A program made the position numbers and the translations under genes. From the NCBI RefSeq assembly GCF_000001735.4, contig NC_003071.7, positions 3,713,151-3,777,150 of the forward strand: a stretch of 64,000 bases of DNA. The letters are read 5' to 3'. The first letter of the stretch is position 1. Each line of letters starts with the position of its first letter. This DNA comes from Arabidopsis thaliana. Its lineage: Eukaryota; Streptophyta; Magnoliopsida; Brassicales; Brassicaceae. Below, in pieces: positions 35,411-47,040 of the stretch. The notes below the pieces were generated by a model. It saw nothing but the letters and a program-made list of their open reading frames with translations, did not search any database and was not told the DNA's origin.

Positions 35411-36282
35411 CCTGTTTTAAATATAATAGAGAAGATTTTATAAAAACGATGGAAACAAGTCTGGTATTGATGTTTTCCGTTCTCATCAACAACTTCACCT
35501 ATTTCAGCTCGTTGCATTCGTTCAAGGAATTGAGTCCTGAAACAGTAGCAAAAAAAGAAGGAAATAAATAGCCAAGAATAAAATTATTTATAATACACTA
35601 AACAGTTAAGAGATAATGAAAATATAAACGTTCTTACGTGATGCGATCCATGTTAATCTCTGGGTAACTTTAATTGAATGTAATTCTTGAAGCACCATTA
35701 TGTGTGATTAGACATTGACGACCTAAAATATTTATGTTTTTATTATATGCATTAGCTATAAAAAAAACATATGATGAGAAGAGAGTTAAATTTACCTTCA
35801 TGATCAGCAACGTTCCAAAATCGAAGCACGCATGTTATAGGATTCATACCGAAGGTCCACTGATAACCAAGGTGTAGACCAAGTTCCCTCCACAAACGCA
35901 CAAACAAATCACAAGTATATCCACTTGCAACACATGTAAGAGTTTTTCCCCTAATAAGAATATCTTAATTATTTCTCTCTAACATCTAAGTTCTATAAAT
36001 TAAGCCACCTATAAAGATAACAATGCTTACTATGTTTCTACATTAAAATATATAACCAAAAATATGTCGAACTATATAGTCGGAAATACTAACCAAGTAT
36101 TTTTAAGCTCAAACTCGAGAAATTGAGAAAGTCGAGGTTTTCGGAATATTGAGGAACATAATCTGGTCTTGTTATATTCCCAACTCGCACGACAACACCA
36201 TAAGCATCTACAAAACATTTTCAGAAATTTGAGAGAGGTATGATATTCCTTTGTAATAACCACCTCTATCATCTCTCAACAT
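35411..36282 (-). pseudogene. Helitron-associated RPA-like OB-fold protein, partial (copy C)
   Basis: Minus-strand exons read DAYGVVVRVGNITRPDYV..., then ending SLSLKNTW at a GT donor (36095 region), then CDLFVRLWRELGLHLGYQW and VLRFWNVADHEG, then ASRITFN and YPEINMDRIT. They match in order the last exons of the gene at 60671-61912 (DAMLGVVSNIS, RFWRIAEIEG, SRIYINPTTFPEID). The family is the replication protein A large-subunit-like (DUF223) group often carried by plant Helitrons, proposed to bind single-stranded DNA. A TAA (35670-35672) interrupts the third conserved exon, and the upstream OB-fold exons are absent. A further exon, QFLERMQRAEIGEVVDENGK, lies at about 35420-35540. It sits directly upstream of RepHel on the same strand. 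Confidence 0.65.
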
Positions 36283-37051
36283 GTTTTTATTTTTTTTCAA
36301 GTTAATAGGTCAGAAGAAAGATGAAGAAGGTAAGTAATGGATATAAAGAAGGGAGGAGGTTACTTTTTTTTTATGGGTTAGGATATGTGTAGGCGTATAG
36401 CTTAGAATATTTTAGTGTATATTACTTTTACAAAATAATTTAAATTATTACAATAATTTATATGCCATACAAATCTTGTCAGTCGAATTTGGAATATCGA
36501 TGGTAAGTTATAATGCTTTTTATGGTTACTTGCAAAAAGTAATTAATTTTGAAAGGAACAAAATATGACATAAGTTGTCATATCTCTTGGATGAGTTGTC
36601 AAATTTTGTTAAAGTTGTCAACAATATATTTCATTGAGACAGGAAGATATGTAAATAAATTGAATTCAATATAAAAGTCAATATTTTTATCTACTCAATT
36701 AAAGAACAGAATTATTCCACAAAATATGTATAAAAGCACAATATAATTATAATAGACCGAAATCTTATATATATATATTACATTAAATAAAGGTTAAATT
36801 TTAACAGTTATATATGTATTGTTATTTTTTAAGTCATAAAAGTAATGATGTGACTTTGATATGTATCCAAAAAGAAACTTTAAAAGGTGTGCATAGATTT
36901 CCAAAAAGAAAATTCTTTTAATATAATAGAAAGGATATTGAAAGATAATGCTTGTGTAGGGTTTTAAATCTAAAGAGTCCAAATATATATGATTATGTTT
37001 TGTAAAAGACAATGACATTGAGTTGAAAAGAAATGAACTTAATATTTAAAG
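36283..37051. other. AT-rich interval without gene
   Basis: Mostly A/T with no recognisable domain in any frame. It probably is Helitron 5' or intergenic sequence upstream of copy C. It ends at the ATCCT target site of E2 (37052-37056). Confidence 0.45.
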
Positions 37052-37056
37052 ATCCT

Positions 37057-38912
37057 TGATAATAGGTTTTTGGTCAATTATCCTAAAACACCAATCATGT
37101 CGTTGTAGTATTTTTGGTTGTCAATCCAAATGGGTGTGATGCTAACAATCAAGATGTGATCAGAAGTCACTAAGTCAAGCCAAACAATAACAGGTTTTGG
37201 TGTGTTTTAGCAGTTCTAAGTGAACATGCAGAAAACAGAAAATCAAACAGAAACAGTAAAACACTCGACCAACACAGCTCTTTGCAGAGCATTGGGTGAG
37301 GTCGAGTGACAGGTCGAGTAACAGACAAAAAATAAAACAGGGATACTCGACTGCACAGTCTGTTGCCAGACAACTGGGTGGTCGAGTATCAGGTCGTGTA
37401 ACAGTAAAGAAATGTAGAAATTAAACAACAGATGACAAGATGCAGTAAACAACAGTAGAGTAAACAAAGAATTCAATCAGATAAAGAATTCCCGAGGATG
37501 GGGTAATCGAGTAGCTTCGTTTTCTAAGTTTACAGGTGATTGACATGCTCAATAAATTAACCCTAGACAACAAGTTCATTAACCAAATCTAAGTGCCACC
37601 GCAACAGAGACCCTCAAGTTAACCTAGTCCCAGACTCAATCACCATTGACGAGAGCTACCTAACAGGCATGACGAATCAACAAGTTAAAGCCAAAACGCT
37701 CCCTGCAACCAATACCTTGGTACAGGGTCACGAATCTCTGGAATTAGTGGTTCAGACATTTCATCGAATACCTTTTGGGAGCATAAAATGTCTGGGCTCA
37801 AATTCCAGTTGATCAGAAAGCAATAGGCATTAAGAACAACTAATCCAGAAGGGATCTATCAATCAATACTCAATCACCTAGCATACTCAGAATTCTACAC
37901 TACTCTAACCCATCCTCAGAAATCTATTCACTACTCAAACATCATAACAGAAAGCATAAACGTTGAACAAGTTGAAAACATGATAACAACAGTGTAACAA
38001 CAGGATGATAACAGAATGAACAACAGTAAACGAAATCAAGACAAAAGCTGAATACTGAATACTGAATAGATAAAGAGAAATCCGGATTACAAAAAGACTA
38101 GAACACAAGGTCTGCGGAATAAAACTAGGTAAAAACTTCTTTTTGCGAAAATGTGAAGTACATGCTACTTATAGCCAAATATCCCGAAACCCTAATACTC
38201 AAAACGACGAAGTATTGGGACGGATAAAGAACTGTACTCGACCCATGTGGTCGAGTGGGAGGTCGAGTGAGTAGCTGGAGTCTTCTTTCCTTTCCTGTGC
38301 TCGAGTGTCTGGTTGAGTGCGGAATGAAGAAGGCTCTGAAGCTTGTCATCTAGTATGCAGTCGAGTGGTGTGATGGTGATACTCGACTTCCAAGTAGAGC
38401 AATGAGGTCGAGTAGTGGTCTGGCAATGAAGGTGAAGACACTCGACCTCGTGGTCGAGTGAAGTGATCAAGTGTTTGTCAGGAGATACTCGACTTCCAGG
38501 TTGATTGACGAGGTCGAGTGGTTGTCTGATGATGGAGGTGAAGACACTCGACCTCATGGTCGAGTGATGTGATCGAGTGATGGAGATGAGGGCACTCGAC
38601 CTCGTGGTCGAGTGGTGAAGTGAAGTGGTGATGTCCTCTACTCGACCTGGGGGTCGAGTGGTCTCTTGAGATCTTGAAGCTCCTACTCGACCTCTGGGTC
38701 GAGTGGTTTATCATGATCAGATCCGCTTCTTCCAGATAGCTCGTCAACAGCTCCAAATCACCTGAAATCAACGCAAATATGCAACATGCATGCAAAACTA
38801 TCCTAAACATGCAAAGTTATGACAAATGATGTGAAATGGTATAATCAGTGATGATATGATGCTAAAGTGATGACAAATGGATGCTCAAAACATGCAAAAT
38901 ACACATTTATCA
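37057..38912 (-). repeat. E2 3' LTR
   Basis: Complete 1856-bp LTR with TG...CA ends. CTCGACC/GGTCGAG sites cluster at 38230-38705, and a smaller group lies at 37260-37390. On the minus strand, CTATAAGTAGCATGTAC (near 38156-38172) could include a TATA-like promoter. Confidence 0.93.
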
Positions 38913-38930
38913 ACTCCCCCAAACTTAGTC
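38913..38930 (-). other. E2 polypurine tract
   Basis: The minus strand reads GACTAAGTTTGGGGGAGT directly before the LTR TGATAAATG. This is the standard plus-strand primer position and fixes the element's orientation as minus. Confidence 0.85.
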
Positions 38931-39388
38931 TTTGCTTGCCCTCAAGCAAACAATCAAGAACAAGCTGGAAGTAAGGTTTGAAAGCGGGGATTCAGAGCCA
39001 AAGAACCAGATAGACCAGATGAAATCAATGTCCAAGTTGAAAGTTCTAAGCTGCAAGATCAAATTCTACTTAAAGACGTTAGCCATGCCTCATTATCAAT
39101 CAATCCGACTCATATGCTCGACCCACACATGTTTTCAAATCTACCAATCCCTTTAACATTCATTAGTTCTGGAACGTGAATCAAACAATGCATCATCAAT
39201 GAACTCATTTGGCTAAGGTAAAAGGTCAAGAGACAAAGATGGTCCCTTACAGAATAGGCTTCAGTAACAGGGGATCTCTCAAAAAATGATTAAGCTTTAA
39301 TAGAATGCTAAAGGTAAGTCCCAAGCTATGCATACTGAGATAAGATCCCATCTACACAGAGTATATCAAATGAAGCTCTAATGGTAAT

Positions 39389-39875
39389 TGTTGATTCTGT
39401 AATCAAACAATGAATTTGTACTAAGGGATTTAGACAAATTCACTCCTCTCTTAGCTCACAAATAATCAAAGGAAAAGAACTAAGTTGCTTGAACAAAAAG
39501 CTAGGGTTTGCTCTGTAATAGTAGTCTCTTGTATTAGGTTAAAAATGGTCTCAATGGGGGGTTTGACCCCTCTATTTATACAATGGGTCGAATATACCAA
39601 AATATGATAAACTTCTAATTATCCTAGGTCTAAATCTTCATTACTTCTATTCTTCATAAGATCCTCTTCTCTTAAATGGAAGTTTTCCCTTTACACGACC
39701 TAAGAAGTTGGTTATGGCGATCTTGATTGTCGACTTAAGTCTTCGGGCGAGCTCATGACTTAGGCCCATTAACAGGCTAACCGGGATACCCCGGTTCAAT
39801 CGACTTCTCGATTTTATTCACATTATTCCTCGGTTTAAATTGGTATTGTCGGAGGTGCTAATTCCTGCACCAACA
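39389..39875 (-). repeat. Tat 3' LTR and adjacent polypurine tract
   Basis: 487-bp LTR nearly the same as 49544-50037. The plus strand continues ATTAGTCCCCCCCCAGTCC (39876-39894), so the minus strand has a purine-rich GGACTGGGGGGGGACTAAT tract before the LTR. Confidence 0.92.
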
Positions 39876-40245
39876 ATTAGTCCCCCCCCAGTCCGGAGAA
39901 TCCGAGTTGCCTAATTCGAAATTTCCGAACTTAGAAATTGAATATTTGATTTAAATCTTGGAAGACGTGAATTAATCATTAGATCTCCGAATCGATTCGT
40001 ATTTCGAACGTATTTGACACGTGTCAAATCGTCGCATCTGTACGCGCGCGTGAAGCTCAAGAACCGAAGCGTCCCGTAGGTTTAATGATGACCTCGTAGG
40101 CTTGCCGCCCATTCGTCTCTATTTATATTCGACCAAACCCTCGGGAAATCATTTTCTGCCGCTTGCAAGAAGAATCAAAGGTAGCTTTCGCTCTCTCCTC
40201 TACGAATTATTTTGTATTCTCGATTCTTTATCGATTTTTCCGGCA
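39876..40245 (+). promoter_or_regulatory. Promoter region of the first Tat antisense gene, with TATA-like box
   Basis: About 370 bp between the polypurine tract and the plus-strand start codon at 40246. TATTTATA at 40120-40127 could be a TATA box about 120 bp before the start. CACGTGTC near 40018 resembles a G-box/ABRE core. Function is inferred from position only. Confidence 0.45.
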
Positions 40246-42794
40246 ATGGGTAAGGCTGTTCTTGTTTCTCCGTCCTCTTCTTCCTCCGAGAGCGAAGCGT
40301 CGTTAGTTCGCCGAAACTCTCGGTTAACCGGGAATCCAAGTGACGAAGCTCAATCTAGTCGATCGAATCGGATCGAAATTCCGACGTTGCTTGATGAGCC
40401 AGATCGGGAAGGTTCCGGTGGACATCCCGCTGCTCCTGAAGATTCGGTGGATTTTTTAGCTCAGTTCGACCCACTCATCGACCTGGAGGATGCTTACAAC
40501 ACGCATCCGCAGTATACAGAGGCTGAAGTTAATGCGAGATTACTTCATGAGGATTATGTCGAATTTGACCTCGACCCAATTGTTCATTGGAACACCGAGA
40601 TCACCGTAAAAAAGACCCTTTCAACAACCGAGTCAGTCGCGGAAGTATTTACCTTGTGCGGCTCCGGAGATCGCCCACTCACTTACATGATTCTCGGAGA
40701 AGATGAGCGTCCTTGGAATCCCCCTCGAGGATATGTCTGTATGTATGAAGCCTACTTCAGACAGTGTCATCTTTGGTTTCCCATTCCGTCTCTGATCATC
40801 TCCTTTCTAAATCGCCGTCGTATGGCGTTCTCCCAGCTCACTCCGGTGGCGATCTGCAATTTCGTTGTTGCTCTGACCTTCGGCGCTGAAGAAGGTTATC
40901 TGGTAAACGTTCGTTGTTTCGAGGAAATGACAACGTTGAAAGCTATCAGGTCGCCTGGCTATTGGGTGGTGAATAACCGCCCAAAGTACAACTTTCTTCC
41001 CGGTCCCAAAGTCAGTAATTTCAAGAACTGGGAAGAATATTACTTCTACATCAGGGTCGACCTCGAGTCGTATGAGCGTCCGTTCTCGTGGAGGAAAAGG
41101 ATGTGGACGGAGTTTCCTGGTAGACTTCTTTTAAATAGATAGGGTAAAGACATGTCGATCCCGATTAGATTCTCATAGCCTTTTCTTTTGTTGCAGATCG
41201 GTACAGGCCTAGCCCGGAGTTTCCCATGGAGTTCGAGGGAGTTTTAGAGGCAATCTTCCAAGCTCAACGTCGTGCGTGGAAAGACATCACGAGGTCGCGC
41301 GTCAACAGGATAAAGGGGAAGGTCAGGAAGCCCTTTATTAGCTTTGCTGCCGGGCTTTTGAATATGCCGCCTCCTCAGCTCCCATCGAAGAGGAGACTCA
41401 TCCTCTAGACGGAGAGGCGGCTACGTCGAATCCTCCCGTTAGTGCTGGCCCTTCCGGTGTTGATCAGGTCTCCCATGAGACGGTCAATCCAGATTCTCAA
41501 GATAGGACGCGTCTTGAAGGGGCCGACGTCGTTCCAGCTCAAGAGATCGCCGAGTGCGATCAAAGTCAATCCGTTCAGGTCGTCGAGCCTGAAATTCAAA
41601 ATGTTACCAGCGACCGCTCCATCGCCGTTTATGCCGCCGTGCCAGCAGGCGAAGAGGTCAACACGGGCCTAGTTATCGTTGATCAAGACAAGGATGAAAC
41701 CGTTGAGGAGCTCGAGACTTCCAGGAGGTCCCGTGAAGAGAAAGGGAAAGGAGTGGCTAACCAATCCAAGAAGAGGTCGGCCTCTGAAGCCGGTTTAGAT
41801 GAAGTTGCTGCTCCGAAGACGTTTCGCCTGTCGCGAGGTGAAACTCTTAATTCTGACCAGTTTTCGTTTAAGTATTCTGGTGCGAAATTCCTTGTGAGAG
41901 ATCAGGAGGCCGCCAGTCATCTTTGGCGTAACTTGATGCTCCCTGGGACGAAGGATTTCCCTAATCTTGACGACCTGGTTCTGAAAGAGGGATATCAAAA
42001 GTTTGCCAGATCATCACTTGAGGTACGTGCTAGTTACATGTCTTCCTGTGGCTTAATATCTTTGTATTTTAGCTTTAACCGTAACTCTTTTTCCAGACCG
42101 CCGCCCTGGCCAATGATCTGATTGCGACATACGATCGCAAGTTGAAGCTGAAGCTCGCCGACAGAGAGGCCTTCGATAACCTGAAGAAATGCGCAGACCA
42201 GGCCAAAGCCATCTACGCCAAAGACATGAAGGAAATGGCTGCATTGAGGGATGCTGCCGAGATTCATAAGGCGGAAATGAGCTCGTTGAACGACGAGGTC
42301 AAGAGGCTCAATGGTCGAGAAGCTGATCTTCAGAAAGAGATCAGCGATCTTCAGGTCGCGTTGGTTGCTGTGAAAGAGCACGGGGAGAAGGAATGCAACA
42401 GGCTGCGGAATGACCTAGTTGCTAAGGTCGCCCGTACTACAAAGAAAGCCCAAGCTCGTCTTGATAAAGTGAAGGCTTATCTCAAGGAGCAAGAGGACCT
42501 TGTCGGGCCAAAGGTGGATGTTGAGAATCAAGCCAAAGGCGCTGAGGAGATAGTGGGCATTCTGAACTCAACGGCCTTAAGGAGTTAACCAAAAGGGCGA
42601 CTGACGAAGTTAATGCCTTGAACGTCATCGAGCTCGGGGATGATGACCTGAACATGTCCCCGGATCAGCTCGGTTTTTTGAGGCAAGCCTCCCAAATTGC
42701 TCCTGTGGCGGACCATCACAGCTCAAATGTCGACCTCGTTAGCGGAAGCGATATTCGACGTGTAAGCGTTGAAGAAACGAACCAGACGACCTGA
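40246..42794 (+). CDS. Tat antisense gene 1 (putative gypsy-type transposon family), spliced, possibly frameshifted
   Basis: I choose the start MGKAVLVSPSSSSSES at 40246 rather than the upstream in-frame methionine at 40102, because a TATA-like box lies between them. Exon 1 ends at 41119. A 77-bp GT...AG intron (41120-41196) joins in frame to DRYRPSPEFPMEFEG. Near 41378 the frame changes with no splice site that explains it. The new frame continues through acidic sequence, then SGAKFLVRDQEAASHLWRNL, to 42022. A second intron (42023-42096, 74 bp) joins to TAALANDLIATYDRKLKLKL and a long charged coiled coil. Another frame change near 42575 leads to a C-terminus ending VSVEETNQTT at 42794. The core (YMILGEDERPWNPPRGYVCM, then AFSQLTPVAICNFV) matches the putative gypsy-type transposon family seen in Tat antisense ORFs. 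Role unknown. Confidence 0.75.
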
Positions 42795-43156
42795 ATCGGT
42801 CGTCCTTGTAATTTATTTTGATACATTGATCGTGGACCCAACTTTCGGGGGGATCTCAAAACTCATGTTTAACCGTGGACCCACTTTCGGGGCGGATTTT
42901 AATTTTAAACTCTATTTTCGATGATTTTCCATTTTTCCTGTTTCCGAGGCAAAATAGTATTTTCTCTATGTTTTCCATTTATGAGCTTTGGCATTTTTGG
43001 AAAAGGAAATTAGGGGAAGTCAACCTGTTAATCAAGTAAATTTCCATTTTCCCAGTTTTGGAGAAAATGCAAATATTAGTCTTTCTTGGGAAAGGAAAAC
43101 GAGAATTTCCAGACCGCATTTAAGCAAATTCCCAATTCGATTTCTGTATTTGCCCC

Positions 43157-43164
43157 TATAAATA
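43157..43164 (+). promoter_or_regulatory. TATA box of the second Tat antisense gene
   Basis: CCCCTATAAATACTTCTC is a near-ideal plant TATA box about 60 bp upstream of the start codon at 43219. The interval 42795-43156 between the two antisense genes has two copies of CGTGGACCCA(A)CTTTCGGGG (42831-42900) in the likely 3' UTR of gene 1 and is otherwise unremarkable. Confidence 0.6.
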
Positions 43165-43218
43165 CTTCTCTGTTGATCACCAATTGTTTTATCGGCCTTT
43201 CCTCCTTTTGTTTGCAAG

Positions 43219-44058
43219 ATGGAGAGTGCTGGATCTTCTTCTTCTGTTGGCAAAAATGTTCCGACTTTCTCGAACGCTGAGGCGATTGAACGTGGGATGC
43301 CGTTCTTCAATAACCTTCGAGTTCCCTGGACTCTTCTATTCCAGGCGAGCTCGGAGGCAAGACGTGAAGCTGAGGGGTGTTTATCATGTGTTGAATCAAG
43401 GCATAAGGAATACCGCGAGATGTTGAGGTATTATGATGAACGAAAGTCTGATATTGCCCGAAAAATGGCTATGCTGGAGTCGCATCCTCGCCATTGGCTC
43501 AAGAATGGTTTTCAGCTTCTGGCTCCGATGCCGGACATCATTTTGTCGTACTGTGAGGATTGTGCTCGAGATGCTGCTGCCGCCTCAAAGGAGAAGAATC
43601 CAACAATCATTGCTGATGGGGACTTCATTCCCAGGACGCCTTCTCTATTCTATCTTGGGCCAGGTGCTACTGATGCTGATACCAACGAGTGTCAGAACTT
43701 CGTCAACCAGGTAAGGATTACTTTGATTCGTGTCTTCGATTTTGGGATGATTTTTAAGATTTTCGTTGCTTTGGTTTCCCAGGTCAGATTTCTACATCAG
43801 GATCAATGCCGCGAGCTGTAGTACTTCCGAACCAAGAAACGAAGAGTGGATTTTCGTCTCGAGGAGCTCGAAACTCTGATTGCTAAGCTGAAGAAGAAGC
43901 GAAGAAGGGTCGTCATTCGTCTGGATGAGGTCGAACAGACGATTAGGGCACTGGAGATTCGCTCAGAGGATTGGGAGAAGGTTGGTCTGCAGCTAATGTG
44001 GCCCATGCCAGATCGCCTCCTTCAGGATAATCGCGTTGTTTCTGACAGGGCGATCTGA
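43219..44058 (+). CDS. Tat antisense gene 2, two exons, one premature stop, function unknown
   Basis: Exon 1 (43219-43710, 164 codons) encodes MESAGSSSSVGKNVPTFSNA, a charged helical middle (SRHKEYREMLRYYDERKSDI) and YCEDCARDAAAASKEKNP. A clean 72-bp intron (43711-43782, GTAAGG...TTTCCCAG) joins in frame to VRFLHQDQCREL. A TAG follows at 43819-43821. Reading on in the same frame gives TKKRRVDFRLEELETLIAKL and an EVEQTIRALEIRSEDWEKVG coiled coil ending at 44058, about 255 codons in all. The intron phase, TATA box and polarity support a real gene with its own promoter on the strand opposite to gag-pol. I do not recognise the family. Confidence 0.65.
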
Positions 44059-44279
44059 TGTCCTATCTGGCCGGTAGCTCTGCTGGATGCCAGGATGATA
44101 GAAGATGATCCTTAGTGGCTTTTCAGATCGTTTTTCCTTTTGTCTTTTTGTTTTCGAATAAACGCCTTTGTTATGGCTGCCGACCTTGTTTAATTCTCTA
44201 ATTTATTCTTTGTAATAGCTCCCGATCTTGTTTGGTCGTTGATTAATATAATACAACTTTTATGAATTGGCTTGTTTCC

Positions 44280-44975
44280 CGTGCGACCTTTGAGGTCGGC
44301 TTTTGAGTTCTTTTTGGAGTAACGCAATTTTTTCTGTCTAAGTTCGGATTAGATGTTAGGTGCGAGACTGGGCTCGGCTTTTGAGAGACAATATTCAGCG
44401 TGTGCTGGACGCGAGACGTCTCTCGGCTTATGTCCAGCAGGCCTATGCATGTTTTAAAGAGGGAGTTCTGGGCTCTGTTTCAAGAATAAGTGAGACGGAC
44501 TCAGCATATTATTTGGAGGGCGAGATGCTGGGCTCGGCTTACTCCCCGTAGAGCATTTGTTCGGCAGATCGCGAAATACAGGGTTCGGCTTATATTTCTG
44601 TCCGAACCAGAGCTTAAGTGCGAGAAAACTGGTCTCGGCTATCCCTATTAGAAAAATTCCATTGATACAGAGCCAATTCCAATAGACTTATGTTTCTAAT
44701 AGGGCGTGGATTATTTCACCACTGCATCCATGTGAGACGCGCATCGAACACCTGGCCAGGGCGCCGAGAGTTGACATAACAGATCTTAAAGCGAACTCCG
44801 TATTGAGAATGCAAACTTTAATTTTATAAAGTATTATAGCTGCATCCTTGCGAAGGACTGCTTACGTACCCGATGAAGGGATCAAGCCATTCGTAGTTTG
44901 TATTACATAAAGGAGATCGACAGACGATCTGCATACATAGTATATTGTTCTTTTTTTTTTTTTTTTTTTTTTTTG
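44280..44975. repeat. Noncoding Tat interval with degenerate GCGAGA...CTCGGCTT repeats and a T-tract
   Basis: Between antisense gene 2 and integrase, at least six degenerate copies of a GCGAGA-(few bases)-CTCGGCTT unit occur at 44280-44640, for example GTGCGAGACTGGGCTCGGCT near 44358. Each half-pair can fold on itself. A run of about 27 T follows at 44950-44974. No protein is encoded here. Confidence 0.55.
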
Positions 44976-44983
44976 AGCTCTAC

Positions 44984-46218
44984 TTAGCTAACTCCTAGCC
45001 TAGTGTAGTACCTTTTGAGGTGGGCTGCATTCCACGGATTTTCCACCTCTTTCAGCTTCATGGTCTTCAGCAGATAGACTCCTGGATGAAGTACCTTGGA
45101 GATCAAGTAAGGTCCTTCCCATCGAGCTCCGAGCTTTCCGGCGTTCTTCTCTTCGGTGTTACTGTAAACTTCCTGAAGCACGAGGTCACCTACGTTGAAG
45201 CGACGTTCTCGGATGTTTCGATTATAGTATTTCGCCGCTGCGTTCTGGTAATTCTGGATCCGGATGGCGGCTTGATCGTGAAGTTCTTAGGCAAAATCAT
45301 TGTGGTCGCCCAAAAGCTGATCGTTCAGTTCATGGTCGTTTGACATCATGCTTCTCCGTAAAGTCGGAACTCCGGCTTCGTTTGGAGCCATTGCCTCGAT
45401 GCCGTAAGCCAGGGAGAAAGGGGATAATGATGTAGGTCGCCGAGGCGTAGTTCTGTACGACCAGAGCACGCCATCCAGCTCGTTTGCCCAGTTCCCCTTT
45501 TTAGGACCAAGCCTTTTCTTAATCCCAGCTATGATCATTTTGTTTGTGGCTTCGGCTTGACCATTCCCTTGTGGGTATCTTGGAGTCGAGTTGCTCATGC
45601 GAATGTTCCATTTGGCGAGGAAGTTTCTAGTAATGAGCGAGACAAACTGCTTCCCATTATCTGTAACGATCTCATAAGGAAGACCGTGCCGGCAAATAAT
45701 GTTCTTCCAGATGAATGCGACAACATCGCGTGACTTGACCTTGTGGTACGCCTGTGCCTCGACCCATTTGGTGAAGTAATCAGTCAGGACTAACAGAAAT
45801 CTTTTGGATCCGGAAGGAGGCATCGGTCCCACGATATCCATGGCCCATCGCATGAATGGATATGGCACCGTGACCGAACACAGTATCTCGGGAGGGACGT
45901 TCTTCATCGGGCCGTGCCTCTGACACGGCTCGCACTTTGCCGCGTAGACCTCGCAATCCGCAGCATAGTGGGCCAGTAATGACCATCTTTTTTGATTTTA
46001 AGGCAGAGATCTCGCCCGCCTGAATGATTACCACCGTCTCCGTGATGCGTCTCCTTCATGAGTGTCAGGGCTTCTTTTTGATCCACGCAAGTGAGGAAAG
46101 CTTTTGTCGCACTTCGTCTGTAAAGTTCGCCATCTAGCATCATGTAGTTCGCCGCTTTGGTTTTTAGTCGGCGAGTTTCCCATCGATCTGTTGGAACTAT
46201 GCCGTCGGCAATGTACAT
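44984..46218 (-). pseudogene. Tat integrase, catalytic core intact, two interruptions
   Basis: Minus-strand frames give the zinc-finger region (CVDQKEALTLMKETHHGDGG, with a frame change near 46020), then the catalytic core from 45907. The acidic triad is visible: D in RWAMDIVGPMP, D in EIVTDNGKQF, and E in GNGQAEATNK with 35 residues between the last two, so D,D35E is preserved. A TAA at about 45287-45289 separates the core from ELHDQAAIRIQNYQ and the C-terminal GARWEGPYLISKVLHPGVY (GPY/F-type) domain ending at 44984. Integrase joins element DNA to host DNA. Apart from the stop and the N-terminal frameshift it is well preserved. Confidence 0.88.
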
Positions 46219-46230
46219 TTTGATGGGGAG

Positions 46231-47040
46231 TCACCAATCGGATGGTTCCGGATCCTCTTCTATACCCGGCGCGTTGATTGCGTTGCCGTCTATGTCCATG
46301 GCCGTTACGGGGTCTACGATCACGCAGGTCGAATTTGGTGGCTCGATGCTCGGTTTTGCTATGCTTTCGACAGGGATTGTTCGCCTTAAATCGGGGTTGG
46401 CGCTTGAGGCCAGTGCGGCTAGTGCGTCTGCTGCTGAGTTGTCGTTTCGAGGAATTTTGACCAGGGCGAACTGGTGGAACTGGCTGGAAAGTTCGTGGAC
46501 CAGTGAGAGATAAGCCCGCATCCTTTCGTTCTTGGCTTCGAATTCCCCGCTGAACTGACTGACTACGAGTTGAGAGTCGCAAAAAGCTTTGATCTGTCTA
46601 GCTCCGAGTCCTTTAGCGAGTCGAAGTCCTGCAAGAAGTGCTTCGTATTCCGCTTCGTTACTCGATGCTTTAAACTGGAGCCAAAGTGACTGTTCGAGGA
46701 TTTCTCCGGTTGGTGACTGAAGTAAAATTCCAAGACCGGAGCCTTGTAATGATGAGGAGCCATCCGAGTAAAGTGTCCAGTTTTCGTCTAGGGTAACGTC
46801 AATCACATCCGGGGACATTTCGGTCATGAAGTCAGCTAGGACCTGAGATTTGAGGCTCGGGCGAGATCGATATTCCACGTCATATTCACTTAGTTCGATT
46901 GCCCATTTTGCAATTCGTCCAGACTAGTTTAGGCTGTGGAGCACTATGCGTAGTGGGTGGTCAGTGAAGACTACTATGGAATGTGACTGGAAGTAAGGTC
47001 GGAGTTTCCGAGCTGCCTTTATCACCGCTAATGCCAGCTT
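46231..47040 (-). pseudogene. Tat second (archaeal-type) RNaseH plus remains of the first RNaseH end
   Basis: The 215-codon frame (46878 to 46231) carries WTLYSDGSSSLQGSGLGILL, NEAEYEALLAGLRLAKGLG, KAFCDSQLVVSQFSGEFEAK and RNDNSAADALAALAS. Its aspartates and glutamate follow the pattern of the additional RNaseH found in Tat elements. Upstream, between 46878 and 47040, are the last pieces of the ordinary RNaseH (ALAVIKAARKLRPYFQ, VVFTDHPLR) with stops at 47041-47043 and about 46925. Confidence 0.85.

Noticed and set aside
40102..40245. Upstream in-frame methionine of antisense gene 1
   Set aside because: It would start before or at the TATA-like box at 40120; the methionine at 40246 fits better.
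41322..41378. Third intron in antisense gene 1 explaining the frame change near 41378
   Set aside because: The candidate GT sites upstream give the wrong phase with the CCTCCTCAG acceptor, so a frameshift is the simpler reading.
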